DNA of 37,537 bases, taken from positions 1 to 37,537 of IMG/VR virus record IMGVR_UViG_3300046003_003813; one strand, written 5' to 3'. The number at the start of each line of letters is the position of its first letter. Position 1 is the stretch's first letter. The notes beneath the pieces were generated by a model. The model saw nothing but the letters and a program-made list of their open reading frames with translations. It did not search any database and was not told where the DNA came from. Source of the DNA: a virus. Shown piece after piece: positions 8,144 through 14,912 of this stretch. A program made the position numbers and the translations under genes.

Positions 8144-8604
8144 AAAAAATAATCTTATTATCAATACTTGTAATTTTTGCAAGTTGTGGCAGTCGCAAAG
8201 TTCAAAAATCAGTTGTCAAGGAAAACACGACTACTGAAAAAACAGAAACCGAAAAGAAAGATTTAGTTATCGATAACCAAAATAAAACAGTTATCAATGA
8301 AGATGCAGACGAAATAGAAGTAAAACCTATCGATACTGCAAAAGCTATAATCGTAAACGGAAAAGAGTATAAAAACGCTATTGTAACGCTTCGTAAAAAG
8401 AAAGTCAACACAGTAATCGAAAACAAAGAAATCGTTAAGGATAACAGCGTAAAAACGGTTAAGGCAGTTGCTACAACTAAAAAAGATAATAAAGTAATTG
8501 CAATAGAAAGAAAATCTAATCCTTTCCTGCCTTTGTTGTGGTTGTTAATTCCTGCTATTGGTTATTTGATTTGGAAGTATAAATATAAATTGATAGGATT
8601 ATGA
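8140..8604 (+). CDS. Candidate unimolecular spanin (lipoprotein with C-terminal membrane anchor)
   Basis: 154 residues. The N terminus is a lipoprotein signal with lipobox FASC (Cys16), and residues about 127-146 form a C-terminal transmembrane helix (PLLWLLIPAIGYLIW) followed by a basic cytoplasmic tail. The region between is Lys/Glu/Thr-rich and would cross the periplasm. This is the topology of a u-spanin (as in phage T1 gp11), which links and fuses the outer and inner membranes after endolysin action. It lies 1.5 kb after the lysozyme gene. The function is inferred from topology only; a general lipoprotein is the alternative. Confidence 0.6.
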   Translation: MKKIILLSILVIFASCGSRKVQKSVVKENTTTEKTETEKKDLVIDNQNKTVINEDADEIEVKPIDTAKAIIVNGKEYKNAIVTLRKKKVNTVIENKEIVKDNSVKTVKAVATTKKDNKVIAIERKSNPFLPLLWLLIPAIGYLIWKYKYKLIGL

Positions 8605-8984
8605 ATTTAGAAACTCAACAAAAACACTTCTTAGAAATAACCGAGCAAATGAAATCTATAATGTTTGCAAAAGGGAACGACTACGCAAATAAAGACAGAC
8701 TTTCAAACTTTAAATTAGCTGGTAATATATCAGGATTAACTCCAGAGTTAAACTGTCTTTCGTTAATCGCTACAAAGGTGGCACGTTTAGGAGTGCTTTT
8801 AAACAACGATAAAACACCAAACAACGAAAGCATACAAGATAGTTTATTAGACTTAGCAAACTACACCGTATTACTTACAATGTTATTAAAAGACAAAGAA
8901 AGTAAAGGTATTTTAAAAGATTACCCACAAACACAAAACCAACCCTATATCCCAATAATTGGGAAATATAACCAAACCTATTAA
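8601..8984 (+). CDS. DUF1599 / Nmad1-like protein
   Basis: 127 residues. The pattern KGNDYANKDRLSNFK, then LIATKVARL and DSLLDLANYTVLL is that of the DUF1599 family, also called nucleotide-modification-associated domain 1, an all-alpha MazG-related group. Members are proposed to act in nucleotide pools or modified-base metabolism; no activity can be read directly. It overlaps the spanin candidate by 4 nt and precedes the metallophosphoesterase by 2 bp. Confidence 0.65.
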   Translation: MNLETQQKHFLEITEQMKSIMFAKGNDYANKDRLSNFKLAGNISGLTPELNCLSLIATKVARLGVLLNNDKTPNNESIQDSLLDLANYTVLLTMLLKDKESKGILKDYPQTQNQPYIPIIGKYNQTY

Positions 8985-8986
8985 TT

Positions 8987-10117
8987 ATGGCTTACAATCA
9001 ATGGAGTGACTACACGAACATTATTTTAAAAGCATTATCAGAACCAAAAAACGCAGTAATAGCAAGAAATATCTATCCAAATGCAACTCATTTAGAGTTT
9101 GATAGTTTACGAAAGTACATTGGCAAAATTAGAAACAATCAAGGAGTAGCAAACGCTTGTAGTAATTTAGGTGTAGATGCTTCAACAACCCCGATGTTAT
9201 GGCTTAAATCTAAAAACGAAAGTATAAGAGTTACAAATCCGTTATTCATCAAACCAGAAGAAAAACAATTTTCAGATTTAACAGAAACTTTAATAGCAGA
9301 TTTACAAGATTATGCTCCTAAATTTATTGAGTTAAAAAGAGTAGAAAATAAAGATTCTTATTTGCTTGTTTTAGATCCTGCCGACATTCACATTGGTAAA
9401 CTATGTAGTTCATTTGAAAGTGGCGAAACGTACAACAATCAAATAGCAGTACAAAGAGTATTAGAGGGTGTAAGAGGGATATTAAGCAAAGTTAGTTCAT
9501 TCCATATTGATAAGATATTATTCATCGGGGGAAACGATATTTTACACATCGACAATCCAAGTAGAACAACTACAAGCGGAACACCACAAGACACAGACGG
9601 AATGTGGCACTCTAATTTTTTAATCGCAAAACAACTTTATGTTGATGTATTAGAAATGCTTTTAACGGTTGCTGATGTTCATTTTACTTTTAATCCAAGT
9701 AATCACGATTATACAAACGGTTTCTTTTTATCTCAGGTAATTGAAACGTATTTTAAAAACTGTACTAATATAACTTTCGATTGCTCAATAGCACATAGAA
9801 AGGGGTACAAATATCATAACAATTTAATAGGAACAACACACGGAGATGGGGCGAAACAACAAGATTTGCCCTTATTAATGGCGGTTGAATTTAGTAAGTA
9901 CTGGGCAGAAACAACACACCGTTATATCTATACACATCACGTACACCATAAAACAAGTAAAGATTATGCAGGGATTACGGTTGAAAGTTTAAGAAGTCCG
10001 AGCGGTACAGATAGTTGGCATCATCGTAACGGTTACCAACACGCACCGAAAGCAGTTGAGGGTTTTTTACATTCAAAAGAACACGGCCAAATAATGCGTT
10101 TAACACATATTTTTTAA
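8987..10117 (+). CDS. Calcineurin-like metallophosphoesterase (Mre11/SbcD-type fold)
   Basis: 376 residues with the complete metal-binding motif set in order: D133-x-H135, GGND (181-184), NHD (239-241), HGD (285-287) and HHVHH (317-321). This binds two metal ions and hydrolyses phosphodiesters; the DNA exonuclease branch is the closest resemblance. The N-terminal about 120 residues are a separate helical region with HTH-like spacing, possibly DNA binding. The substrate is not known. Genes of this type are frequent in Bacteroidetes prophages near the end of the late region. Confidence 0.82.
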   Translation: MAYNQWSDYTNIILKALSEPKNAVIARNIYPNATHLEFDSLRKYIGKIRNNQGVANACSNLGVDASTTPMLWLKSKNESIRVTNPLFIKPEEKQFSDLTETLIADLQDYAPKFIELKRVENKDSYLLVLDPADIHIGKLCSSFESGETYNNQIAVQRVLEGVRGILSKVSSFHIDKILFIGGNDILHIDNPSRTTTSGTPQDTDGMWHSNFLIAKQLYVDVLEMLLTVADVHFTFNPSNHDYTNGFFLSQVIETYFKNCTNITFDCSIAHRKGYKYHNNLIGTTHGDGAKQQDLPLLMAVEFSKYWAETTHRYIYTHHVHHKTSKDYAGITVESLRSPSGTDSWHHRNGYQHAPKAVEGFLHSKEHGQIMRLTHIF

Positions 10118-10155
10118 AGCTAAACATTGAAAATTAAAGTAAGTTTTTAAAGGTA

Positions 10156-10222
10156 TAAGTTTAAATATTGTCGCACATTTAGGATATAATTGCGACAAGA
10201 AAAACCCTAAAAATTGGGGTTT
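10156..10222 (+). ncRNA. Structured leader with possible pseudoknot before the GIY-YIG gene
   Basis: A -7-like TAAGTTTA (10156-10163) is followed by stem TTGTCGCA/TGCGACAA (10168-10175 with 10191-10198). Its loop holds TTTAGG (10178-10183), complementary to CCTAAA (10206-10211). That CCTAAA overlaps a second hairpin AAACCC/GGGTTT (10202-10207 with 10217-10222), giving mutually exclusive folds. The topology equals the leaders at 18171 and 23586, but the second helix is short and A+T rich, so this copy is weaker. A terminator of the preceding gene is an alternative. Confidence 0.4.
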
Positions 10223-10244
10223 ATATTACGTTAAAAGGTAATAC

Positions 10245-10299
10245 GTAAAAGCATATAATGTACAGTATTTTGTACAAATAACGAGTAAAAGCATATAAT
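10245..10299 (+). repeat. 15-bp direct repeat before the GIY-YIG gene
   Basis: GTAAAAGCATATAAT occurs exactly at 10245-10259 and 10285-10299 (40-bp period). Between them lies a small hairpin made of two TGTACA palindromes. Just upstream, TTACGT (10226) and ACGTAA (10243) form an inverted repeat. The arrangement suggests an operator or an insertion scar. Confidence 0.65.
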
Positions 10300-10309
10300 A
10301 ACAAACATT

Positions 10310-10972
10310 ATGAGGGCGAAAAAATATATCTTAAACGAAAAAATTAATAAATATGATATACTGTATGTTTCAGATGAGCCTTCTATTATAGAGAACACAA
10401 GAAAAAGACGTGTTTGTTTATTTAAATGTCATTGTGGAGAAATTTTTACTTCAAGATTAGGGGATGTTATTGGTAATAAAAGAAAAAGTTGCGGATGTAG
10501 AAAAGGAAATGAAATAAAAAATTACAATAATGGAGATTTAATAAATGGTATTAAATTTATAAAGTCCTGTGGTGCTACTAATTATGCTCAAAGAGCAATA
10601 TTTGAATGTCCTTCTTGTAAAAAAGAATGGGAAAGCCTAATATCAAATATACAACAAGGTCATACAAAATCCTGTTGCGGTATTAAAAGAGGTTGGTCAA
10701 GGTCTAAATGGATAGCTATATCAAAAGTAGCTATTTTGTATAAGGTTAGAGTTTATAATGAAATAGAGTCTTTTATAAAAATAGGAATAACAACTAATAG
10801 TGTAGAAAAAAGATTTAAGAGTATCCCATATAAATATGAGATATTAAAGACAGTAGAGGGAGATTCTGGGTATATTTTTGATTTAGAAAACAAAACAAAA
10901 AGATTATTTAAAAAATGGAAGTACATTCCATTAATAAATTTTAAAGGAGAAACAGAGTGTTATAATTTTTAA
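10310..10972 (+). CDS. GIY-YIG family endonuclease with zinc-finger-like N terminus
   Basis: 220 residues, lower G+C than its neighbours. The N-terminal half has two Cys clusters (CHCGE...CGC around 38-61; CPSC...CCG around 100-122) that probably bind zinc. The C-terminal about 90 residues have the T5orf172-like GIY-YIG pattern: LYKVRVYNE, FIKIGITTNSVEKRF, PYKYEIL and the terminal G-E-T-E-C. Such genes are free-standing homing-type nucleases of phages. It sits alone between two conserved-looking genes behind a long structured leader, consistent with a mobile insertion. Confidence 0.72.
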   Translation: MRAKKYILNEKINKYDILYVSDEPSIIENTRKRRVCLFKCHCGEIFTSRLGDVIGNKRKSCGCRKGNEIKNYNNGDLINGIKFIKSCGATNYAQRAIFECPSCKKEWESLISNIQQGHTKSCCGIKRGWSRSKWIAISKVAILYKVRVYNEIESFIKIGITTNSVEKRFKSIPYKYEILKTVEGDSGYIFDLENKTKRLFKKWKYIPLINFKGETECYNF

Positions 10973-10983
10973 AAATATAAAAT

Positions 10984-11178
10984 ATGGATATAACAAAATG
11001 CGTGGGTACAGATTGTCCTCACAAAGAAAAGTGTTACAGATACACAGCACCAGTAAGCGACTTTCGTCAATCTTGGTTTTGTGAGTGTCCTTTAAAAGAC
11101 AGTAAATGTGATATGTATTGGGGTGAAAATGCAGAAAGCATTTACAGTATGTTACAAGATATCGTACAGCCTAAATAA
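10984..11178 (+). CDS. Small Cys-rich (zinc-binding-like) protein
   Basis: 64 residues with at least six cysteines (CVGTDCPHKEKCYRY ... CECPLKDSKCDMYW), an arrangement that would bind metal. Small proteins with this CpHkekCyRy start are common in Bacteroidetes phages; their role is not established. Last gene before the terminator at 11242. Confidence 0.7.
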   Translation: MDITKCVGTDCPHKEKCYRYTAPVSDFRQSWFCECPLKDSKCDMYWGENAESIYSMLQDIVQPK

Positions 11179-11241
11179 TAGTTAGTTTAAAGTTTCATAA
11201 TTTTGGTTTTTTTAGTTGCGAATTGGTTACTCGCTATCAAA

Positions 11242-11266
11242 AGCACTCGTAATGGGTGCTTTTTTT
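11242..11266 (+). terminator. Rho-independent terminator between late genes and integrase
   Basis: AGCACTC (11242-11248) pairs with GGGTGCT (11254-11260, one G-T pair), 5-nt loop, then seven T. It ends rightward transcription before the convergent integrase gene. Confidence 0.85.
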
Positions 11267-11345
11267 ATACCCGTATAGGTATAATTTAATCTATTTAAAA
11301 CTATTTTATACCCTATCGGTTTATTTTAAACCCGTCGAAATCGAC
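11264..11345. other. Candidate attP region with direct repeats
   Basis: The space between the terminator and the 3' end of the integrase is where attP usually lies. It holds two copies of TTTATACCC (11264-11272 and 11305-11313), each followed by a TAT-GG-like tail, and a palindrome GTCGAAATCGAC (11333-11344). These could be integrase core or arm sites. No host sequence is present to confirm the core. Confidence 0.35.
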
Positions 11346-11349
11346 ACCT

Positions 11350-12501
11350 TTAAAAATCAGTTCCCTTTTCTAATATCTCTTTCCTGTTTACTTCTTTTAA
11401 ATTCGTGATATAAATTTGAGTGGTTACTTCGCTTGTATGCCCGAATAAATCTTTAATTGCATTGATAGAAACCCCTGCTAAAATTAAAGCATTTGCACCT
11501 GCTTTTTTCATTGCATACATTGACATAGGTATTTTTAGTTTCTTCTTGACTATCGCTTCCCATCGTCTCGTGGCAGTATCTCTATTGATATGAGTTGGTC
11601 CAGGAATGAAATCTTCAAACTTTCCAAGATTACCTTTGCCGGGTTCTCTAAAGCTGCCAAATAAATAATAACTTTTCGGTAAGTTTCCGAATTGCATACT
11701 CTCGTAATACGGTAAAAGAAAATGGGATATAGGTACAATCCTTTTTTTATTGGTTTTTGTTATTTCGGGCGGTAAAGTAATGGTACTATCTTTTAAGTTT
11801 ACCATCGATAATTTAATCTTTAAAATTTCCTCTGGTCTTATTCCTGTAAAGAATATCGTTATACAAAATATGTAAAAATTATAATGATTGGTTTCAAGTT
11901 CTGTCCTGATTCTTTGCATATCGGTTTTACTTGCCGGGTGGTTTGCATCGGGAGCGGAAACCTTTAAATTTTTAACGTTATAAGCTGGACTAACTTCTAT
12001 TATATCAAACTGTAATAACTCGCTTAAAATAGCCTTAAAATGGTTTAAATGTTTATTGTGCGCTTTGTTGCTCCAAGTGTTTAATTCCTTTGCACTCTCC
12101 ATTATCAATTTTATATGGATTCTTTTACAGTCTACTATGCAAAGATTGGTTAACCCTATATTTTTAATGGCAGTTTCTAAAAAGTTTAATGAGCCATTAT
12201 ACCCGGAATAGGTTTTAGGCGATATATTAGGTTTCTTTTTTTCAAGTGCAAATTTCAACGCTTCTATTAAAGTCAATTCTGATTTAGGTGTAGATATTCC
12301 TTTTATATTTGGATTCCAACCAGCTTTTAAATCGGTCAATATTTCTCTACAAAGATCCTCGAAGTACATTTGTCTTTCTTTTAAGTCCTCGATTTTGTTG
12401 TAGTGGAGTTTATATCTAAACTGTTTACCCTCATATCGAAAATGAACGTACCATAAAGAAGTGGTTTTAGATATTTTAGGGAGTGTGTATTTAACTTTCA
12501 T
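11350..12501 (-). CDS. int: Tyrosine recombinase (phage integrase)
   Basis: 383 residues from the first ATG (12501); a longer frame to a TTG at 12576 is possible but less likely. The N-terminal part (1-60) resembles an arm-binding domain, and residues 75-175 are a SAM-like core-binding domain. The catalytic domain shows R222 (TGIRPEE), K251/K252, Y329-x-x-K332 in place of the usual H-x-x-R, H355 (FGHTS) and the nucleophile Y364 (TQIYI). The Y/K box is typical of Bacteroidetes integrases. It integrates and excises the prophage at attP/attB. No additional IntI-type insertion is evident, so it is not an integron integrase. Confidence 0.92.
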   Translation of the reverse strand: MKVKYTLPKISKTTSLWYVHFRYEGKQFRYKLHYNKIEDLKERQMYFEDLCREILTDLKAGWNPNIKGISTPKSELTLIEALKFALEKKKPNISPKTYSGYNGSLNFLETAIKNIGLTNLCIVDCKRIHIKLIMESAKELNTWSNKAHNKHLNHFKAILSELLQFDIIEVSPAYNVKNLKVSAPDANHPASKTDMQRIRTELETNHYNFYIFCITIFFTGIRPEEILKIKLSMVNLKDSTITLPPEITKTNKKRIVPISHFLLPYYESMQFGNLPKSYYLFGSFREPGKGNLGKFEDFIPGPTHINRDTATRRWEAIVKKKLKIPMSMYAMKKAGANALILAGVSINAIKDLFGHTSEVTTQIYITNLKEVNRKEILEKGTDF

Positions 12502-12693
12502 TTTGTGTACTATTTGTGTATTGAAAGGTAAAAAAAAATTGGGAAAGCCTTTGTTTATTAGCGTTTCCCAATTCAAGCGGAGAAAGAGGGAAACGGGGAT
12601 AGCCTTTTTTTAAAAATTAATACCAGTGTTTTCGGGGGGTGGCATTTTCTAAATTGCCTCTTTTAACGTGTTTTTGTGTACTGTTTGTGTACT
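12502..12693. repeat. Near-identical 21-bp repeats flanking the integrase start
   Basis: On the minus strand two copies of TACACAAA-N-AGTACACAAA lie at 12502-12522 (directly upstream of the integrase ATG) and 12673-12693 (inside the 3' end of the upstream HTH gene). They match at 19 of 21 bases. Each copy itself contains two TACACAAA units. They look like binding sites for the integrase arm domain, an excisionase or a repressor. Confidence 0.65.
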
Positions 12694-12942
12694 ACTTTTT
12701 TTTTGAATGAATAGATTACTTTCAGTTTCTAATATCCAATTTGCATTGATAGAGTAGAACTCGCAAATCTTTGCAACGTGTATTAAGTTGAAGTGGTTTC
12801 TTTTCTGGGATATGTTATAAAAGTTTTGCTCAGGCAATCCACAAGCATTAGCGAAATCCCTTTTGTATTTAATTACCCCTCTTAGTTTAAGTTCCTCGAA
12901 TAACTCAAACATTCTTTCGTCTAATCTTTCTATCGTAGTCAT
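12649..12942 (-). CDS. HTH transcription regulator
   Basis: 97 residues with a helix-turn-helix region (about residues 20-75: KRDFANACGLPEQNFYNISQKR, then VAKICEFYSINANWIL), the pattern of small Bacteroidetes phage cI/XRE-like proteins. It lies upstream of the integrase gene in the same direction and ends in a Lys/Thr-rich tail. Probably regulates lysogeny or integrase; specificity unknown. Confidence 0.72.
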   Translation of the reverse strand: MTTIERLDERMFELFEELKLRGVIKYKRDFANACGLPEQNFYNISQKRNHFNLIHVAKICEFYSINANWILETESNLFIQKKSSTQTVHKNTLKEAI

Positions 12943-13165
12943 TTATTTATTTTGTTAAAATGAGGTTTCCCGTAATGTTTATAATTAATGTTAATTTAAT
13001 GATAATTGTCAGTTTTGTTAATTGTAAGTTTATTTACATTTGCAAAAAAGTTATTACTCATAACTTAAAAAAAATTACTCATAATTTAAAATATAAAAAT
13101 ATGTTAATTCCCGTATTATTTTTAAAAATTACAAAAACATTATTTTTGTTTTTTAAAGCAAGTAT
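12943..13165. promoter_or_regulatory. Intergenic control region with tandem operators and a rightward promoter
   Basis: ATTACTCATAA-Y-TTAAA occurs at 13053-13069 and 13074-13090 (16 of 17 identical, 21-bp period, two helical turns), a typical operator spacing. Just upstream on the plus strand, TTTG (13014-13017), 17 bp and TACATTTG (13035-13042) form a good Bacteroidetes promoter pointing right, against the downstream repressor gene. A short hydrophobic frame starting at 13101 could be its product, or the transcript could be antisense to the repressor's 3' end. Confidence 0.5.
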
Positions 13166-13534
13166 TCATTTATTTTTTATTCGATCTATTTCTTCATTGG
13201 CTCGATCTAAAGCATTTTCTAATCTACGGAGTTGATTCTCTAAAACCTCAATTAATTTATCCTTTAAACTGTCATCATTTTGTTGGGGGTTTTTCGTTTC
13301 TATTCTTTCTAATCCTTTAGTATATCCAAACTGTTTTAAATCGATTTTAAACGATTCGCTAAAAGTTTGCAGGAAAGAATCAGACACGGGCTTCTTATCG
13401 TTTAAAAAGTTGCTAATATCCCCTTTGCCGTACTTTGTTGCTCGTTCAATTTCCGCAACAGGGAATCTTAAATGCAAGGATTTAACAGCATCTTTTAATA
13501 TTTGGTTGTTTATATCTGTTTTAAAATCAGTCAT
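13166..13534 (-). CDS. XRE-like repressor with C-terminal coiled coil
   Basis: 122 residues. Residues about 10-75 form an HTH of the XRE type (RFPVAEIERATKYGKGDISNFLNDKKPVSDSF), and residues 90-120 are a coiled coil (LKDKLIEVLENQLRRLENALDRANEEIDRI) for oligomerisation. It is divergent from the early genes, with repeated operator-like sequences in the shared promoter region, so it is the best candidate for the lysogeny repressor. No LexA-like peptidase domain is present, so induction would not be by self-cleavage. Confidence 0.78.
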   Translation of the reverse strand: MTDFKTDINNQILKDAVKSLHLRFPVAEIERATKYGKGDISNFLNDKKPVSDSFLQTFSESFKIDLKQFGYTKGLERIETKNPQQNDDSLKDKLIEVLENQLRRLENALDRANEEIDRIKNK

Positions 13535-13544
13535 TTAAAAAATA

Positions 13545-13589
13545 GTTAGAATAAAGTTTGGTTAATTGGAAAAAAGTTTGTTATATTTG
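13545..13589 (+). promoter_or_regulatory. Early promoter 1 with operator direct repeats
   Basis: TTTG (13557-13560), 21 bp, TATATTTG (13582-13589) form a rightward promoter. It is embedded in two AAAGTTTG-type direct repeats (ending at 13560 and 13580) and preceded by GTTAGAATA. Nearly the same 40-bp arrangement recurs at 14111. Downstream a palindrome GTTATAAC lies at 13604-13611. Probably repressed by one of the HTH proteins. Confidence 0.75.
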
Positions 13590-13649
13590 TACTCGTTATA
13601 AAAGTTATAACAAAATTAAACTATAATCTTTTAATAAATAAAATAAATT

Positions 13650-13847
13650 ATGATAAAAGAGCAAATTTTTAACATTTTAAGAGGAAATTACCAATTACGT
13701 AAAGTAATTTCTGATGAATTAGACACAAGAATTGTGAATGTCGAAAGATGGGCGCAAAGAAAAAGCGTTCCGAGTTGGTACAAAGATGATTTTATCCAAC
13801 TAATTGAGCAAGAATTAAAACTAACTAAAAAAGAAATCGAATGTTAA
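13650..13847 (+). CDS. Small Cro-like HTH protein
   Basis: 65 residues. The pattern QLRKVISDELDTRIVNVERWAQRKSVPSWYKDDFIQLI is a compact HTH in which NVERWAQ is the recognition helix, as in small Cro-like proteins of Bacteroidetes phages. First gene rightward of the repressor, behind early promoter 1. It likely opposes the repressor or shuts off early genes; inferred from position. Confidence 0.62.
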   Translation: MIKEQIFNILRGNYQLRKVISDELDTRIVNVERWAQRKSVPSWYKDDFIQLIEQELKLTKKEIEC

Positions 13848-13954
13848 GAAGTGAAAAAGAAGAAATGGATATTATATTAAGTCGTGCCGGTTATGTATTG
13901 ACTTGTTGCGCTGCATTAGCGGTTATGGTTGTATTAATATTAATCTTTAAGTAA
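13841..13954 (+). CDS. Small single-pass membrane protein
   Basis: 37 residues: a charged start (MLRSEKEEMDIILSRAG) then one hydrophobic helix (YVLTCCAALAVMVVLILIF). It overlaps the preceding stop by 7 nt. Function unknown; tiny early membrane proteins often affect the host envelope or superinfection. Confidence 0.55.
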   Translation: MLRSEKEEMDIILSRAGYVLTCCAALAVMVVLILIFK

Positions 13955-13955
13955 T

Positions 13956-14108
13956 ATGATAACCAAAGAAGAAAACGCATTACTTAACCTGATCCGTTTA
14001 ATGAACGTTTCAAAGGTAGAGCCAGAGCGAAGAAAAACCCGAAACGATATTCGTTTAGAAGTGCATAAAGACTGGGTTTATTTCAAAACTAAAAAAAATT
14101 TGTGTTAA
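13956..14108 (+). CDS. Small hypothetical protein
   Basis: 50 residues, basic, begins 1 bp after the preceding stop; sequence MITKEENALLNLIRLMNVSK then an Arg-rich stretch. No recognised domain. Its stop lies 3 bp upstream of the second early promoter/operator. Confidence 0.6.
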   Translation: MITKEENALLNLIRLMNVSKVEPERRKTRNDIRLEVHKDWVYFKTKKNLC

Positions 14109-14110
14109 AA

Positions 14111-14161
14111 GTTAGAATAAAGTTTGCACAGTTGGAAATAAGTTTGTAGATTTGTTCTAAC
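14111..14161 (+). promoter_or_regulatory. Early promoter 2 with the same operator set
   Basis: TTTG (14123-14126), 20 bp, TAGATTTG (14147-14154). It shares GTTAGAATAAAGTTTG and TTGGAAA-N-AAGTTTGT with early promoter 1. The whole site is bracketed by GTTAGAA (14111-14117) and TTCTAAC (14155-14161), an inverted repeat that could be the target of a dimeric repressor. Confidence 0.75.
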
Positions 14162-14191
14162 AAAATAAGATAACAACTAAAAAATATTATT

Positions 14192-14440
14192 ATGACACTT
14201 ACAAAAACAGATTTATTCAACTTGACAAGTCCTAAAGGAATGTTTACTCCTGATTCAATCAACGAAGTGACTTCTTATACAGGTGTTAAAAGAATGGTTT
14301 ACACTAAAAATGTAAAAGGTGGCACTATCTCTAGTGATTCACTTGAAAGATTAGAAGCAATGGTTATGGCTCACAAACCATTAAACAACGACAACGCTAG
14401 ACACGACTACAACAACGGTACAAACTTTAACAACGACTAA
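14192..14440 (+). CDS. Hypothetical early protein
   Basis: 82 residues, Asn/Thr/Asp-rich C terminus (NNDNARHDYNNGTNFNND). First gene after early promoter 2, with a leader of about 30 nt. No known domain visible. The stop overlaps the next start (TAATG). Confidence 0.68.
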   Translation: MTLTKTDLFNLTSPKGMFTPDSINEVTSYTGVKRMVYTKNVKGGTISSDSLERLEAMVMAHKPLNNDNARHDYNNGTNFNND

Positions 14441-14577
14441 TGAAAGCCTTTTTAATGGTAGTGTCAAACTACCCAATTAAGAAAAGAACAGTATTAGAAC
14501 CCTACGAAAGCAGAAAACAAATAAACAAAGACTCCTTTATGATAGGAGTCTGGAAACTAAAAACCTTTAAAAAATAA
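14440..14577 (+). CDS. Small basic hypothetical protein
   Basis: 45 residues, Lys-rich (MKAFLMVVSNYPIKKRTVLE ...), coupled to the preceding gene by a 1-nt stop/start overlap. Function unknown. Confidence 0.58.
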   Translation: MKAFLMVVSNYPIKKRTVLEPYESRKQINKDSFMIGVWKLKTFKK

Positions 14578-14581
14578 AATT

Positions 14582-14806
14582 ATGACAACAGCATTAGAAT
14601 TTTTGATTAAGAGAATAGAAAGCGACACAGTCCAATACTATTCCTGTGAAGAAGTTTTAGAACTTCTAAAAGATTACGAGTTGATTCAAGAGGAAAATAT
14701 CAAAACAGCCTTTTTACACGGTAAAATAAACGCAAGACAATACCCGGCAGGAAGTGAATTTAACTTAGGGAGTGACGAGTATTTTATTAACGAATGGAAT
14801 AACTGA
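14582..14806 (+). CDS. Hypothetical protein, relative of the 20369 gene
   Basis: 74 residues, acidic. It contains YYSCEEVLELLKDY and IKTAFLHGKINARQ. The second stretch resembles YSEEEVKTAFLDGWQLRDGD in the 80-residue protein at 20369, so both may belong to a small phage family seen repeatedly in Bacteroidetes prophages. Function unknown. Confidence 0.65.
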   Translation: MTTALEFLIKRIESDTVQYYSCEEVLELLKDYELIQEENIKTAFLHGKINARQYPAGSEFNLGSDEYFINEWNN

Positions 14807-14807
14807 A

Positions 14808-14912
14808 ATGAATAATTGGATCTACGCAACACCAGCACAACACAAGGCAATCGCATTAATAGCCTTAGCAAAAGCAAAAGAATTAGAAAACCTAAAAAAC
14901 CTAAAAAAATGA
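14808..14912 (+). CDS. Short hypothetical peptide
   Basis: 34 residues (MNNWIYATPAQHKAIALIAL ...), Ala/Lys/Leu-rich helix. It starts 1 bp after the preceding stop and its stop overlaps the next start (ATGA). Its packing supports translation, but it is short. Confidence 0.5.
   Translation: MNNWIYATPAQHKAIALIALAKAKELENLKNLKK

Noticed and set aside
11333-11344. tRNA fragment at attP
   Set aside because: GTCGAAATCGAC resembles a T-arm only weakly; the stem and loop lengths are wrong. No complete tRNA was seen anywhere in the window.
11350-12501. The phage integrase as the integron integrase for the cassette array
   Set aside because: It has an arm-binding N-terminal domain and the Bacteroidetes prophage Y-x-x-K box, lies 8 kb away, and shows no obvious IntI-specific insertion. 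It is an ordinary prophage integrase.
12960-13235. Plus-strand reading frame of 91 codons opposite the repressor
   Set aside because: It overlaps the repressor's 3' end by 70 nt, has low-complexity hydrophobic content and no family pattern. A promoter points that way, so a shorter product from 13101 remains possible, but not enough to call a gene.
13841-13847. Tandem toxin-antitoxin operon in the early region
   Set aside because: The small HTH and membrane proteins look like such a pair only by size; no toxin or antitoxin family signature is visible.
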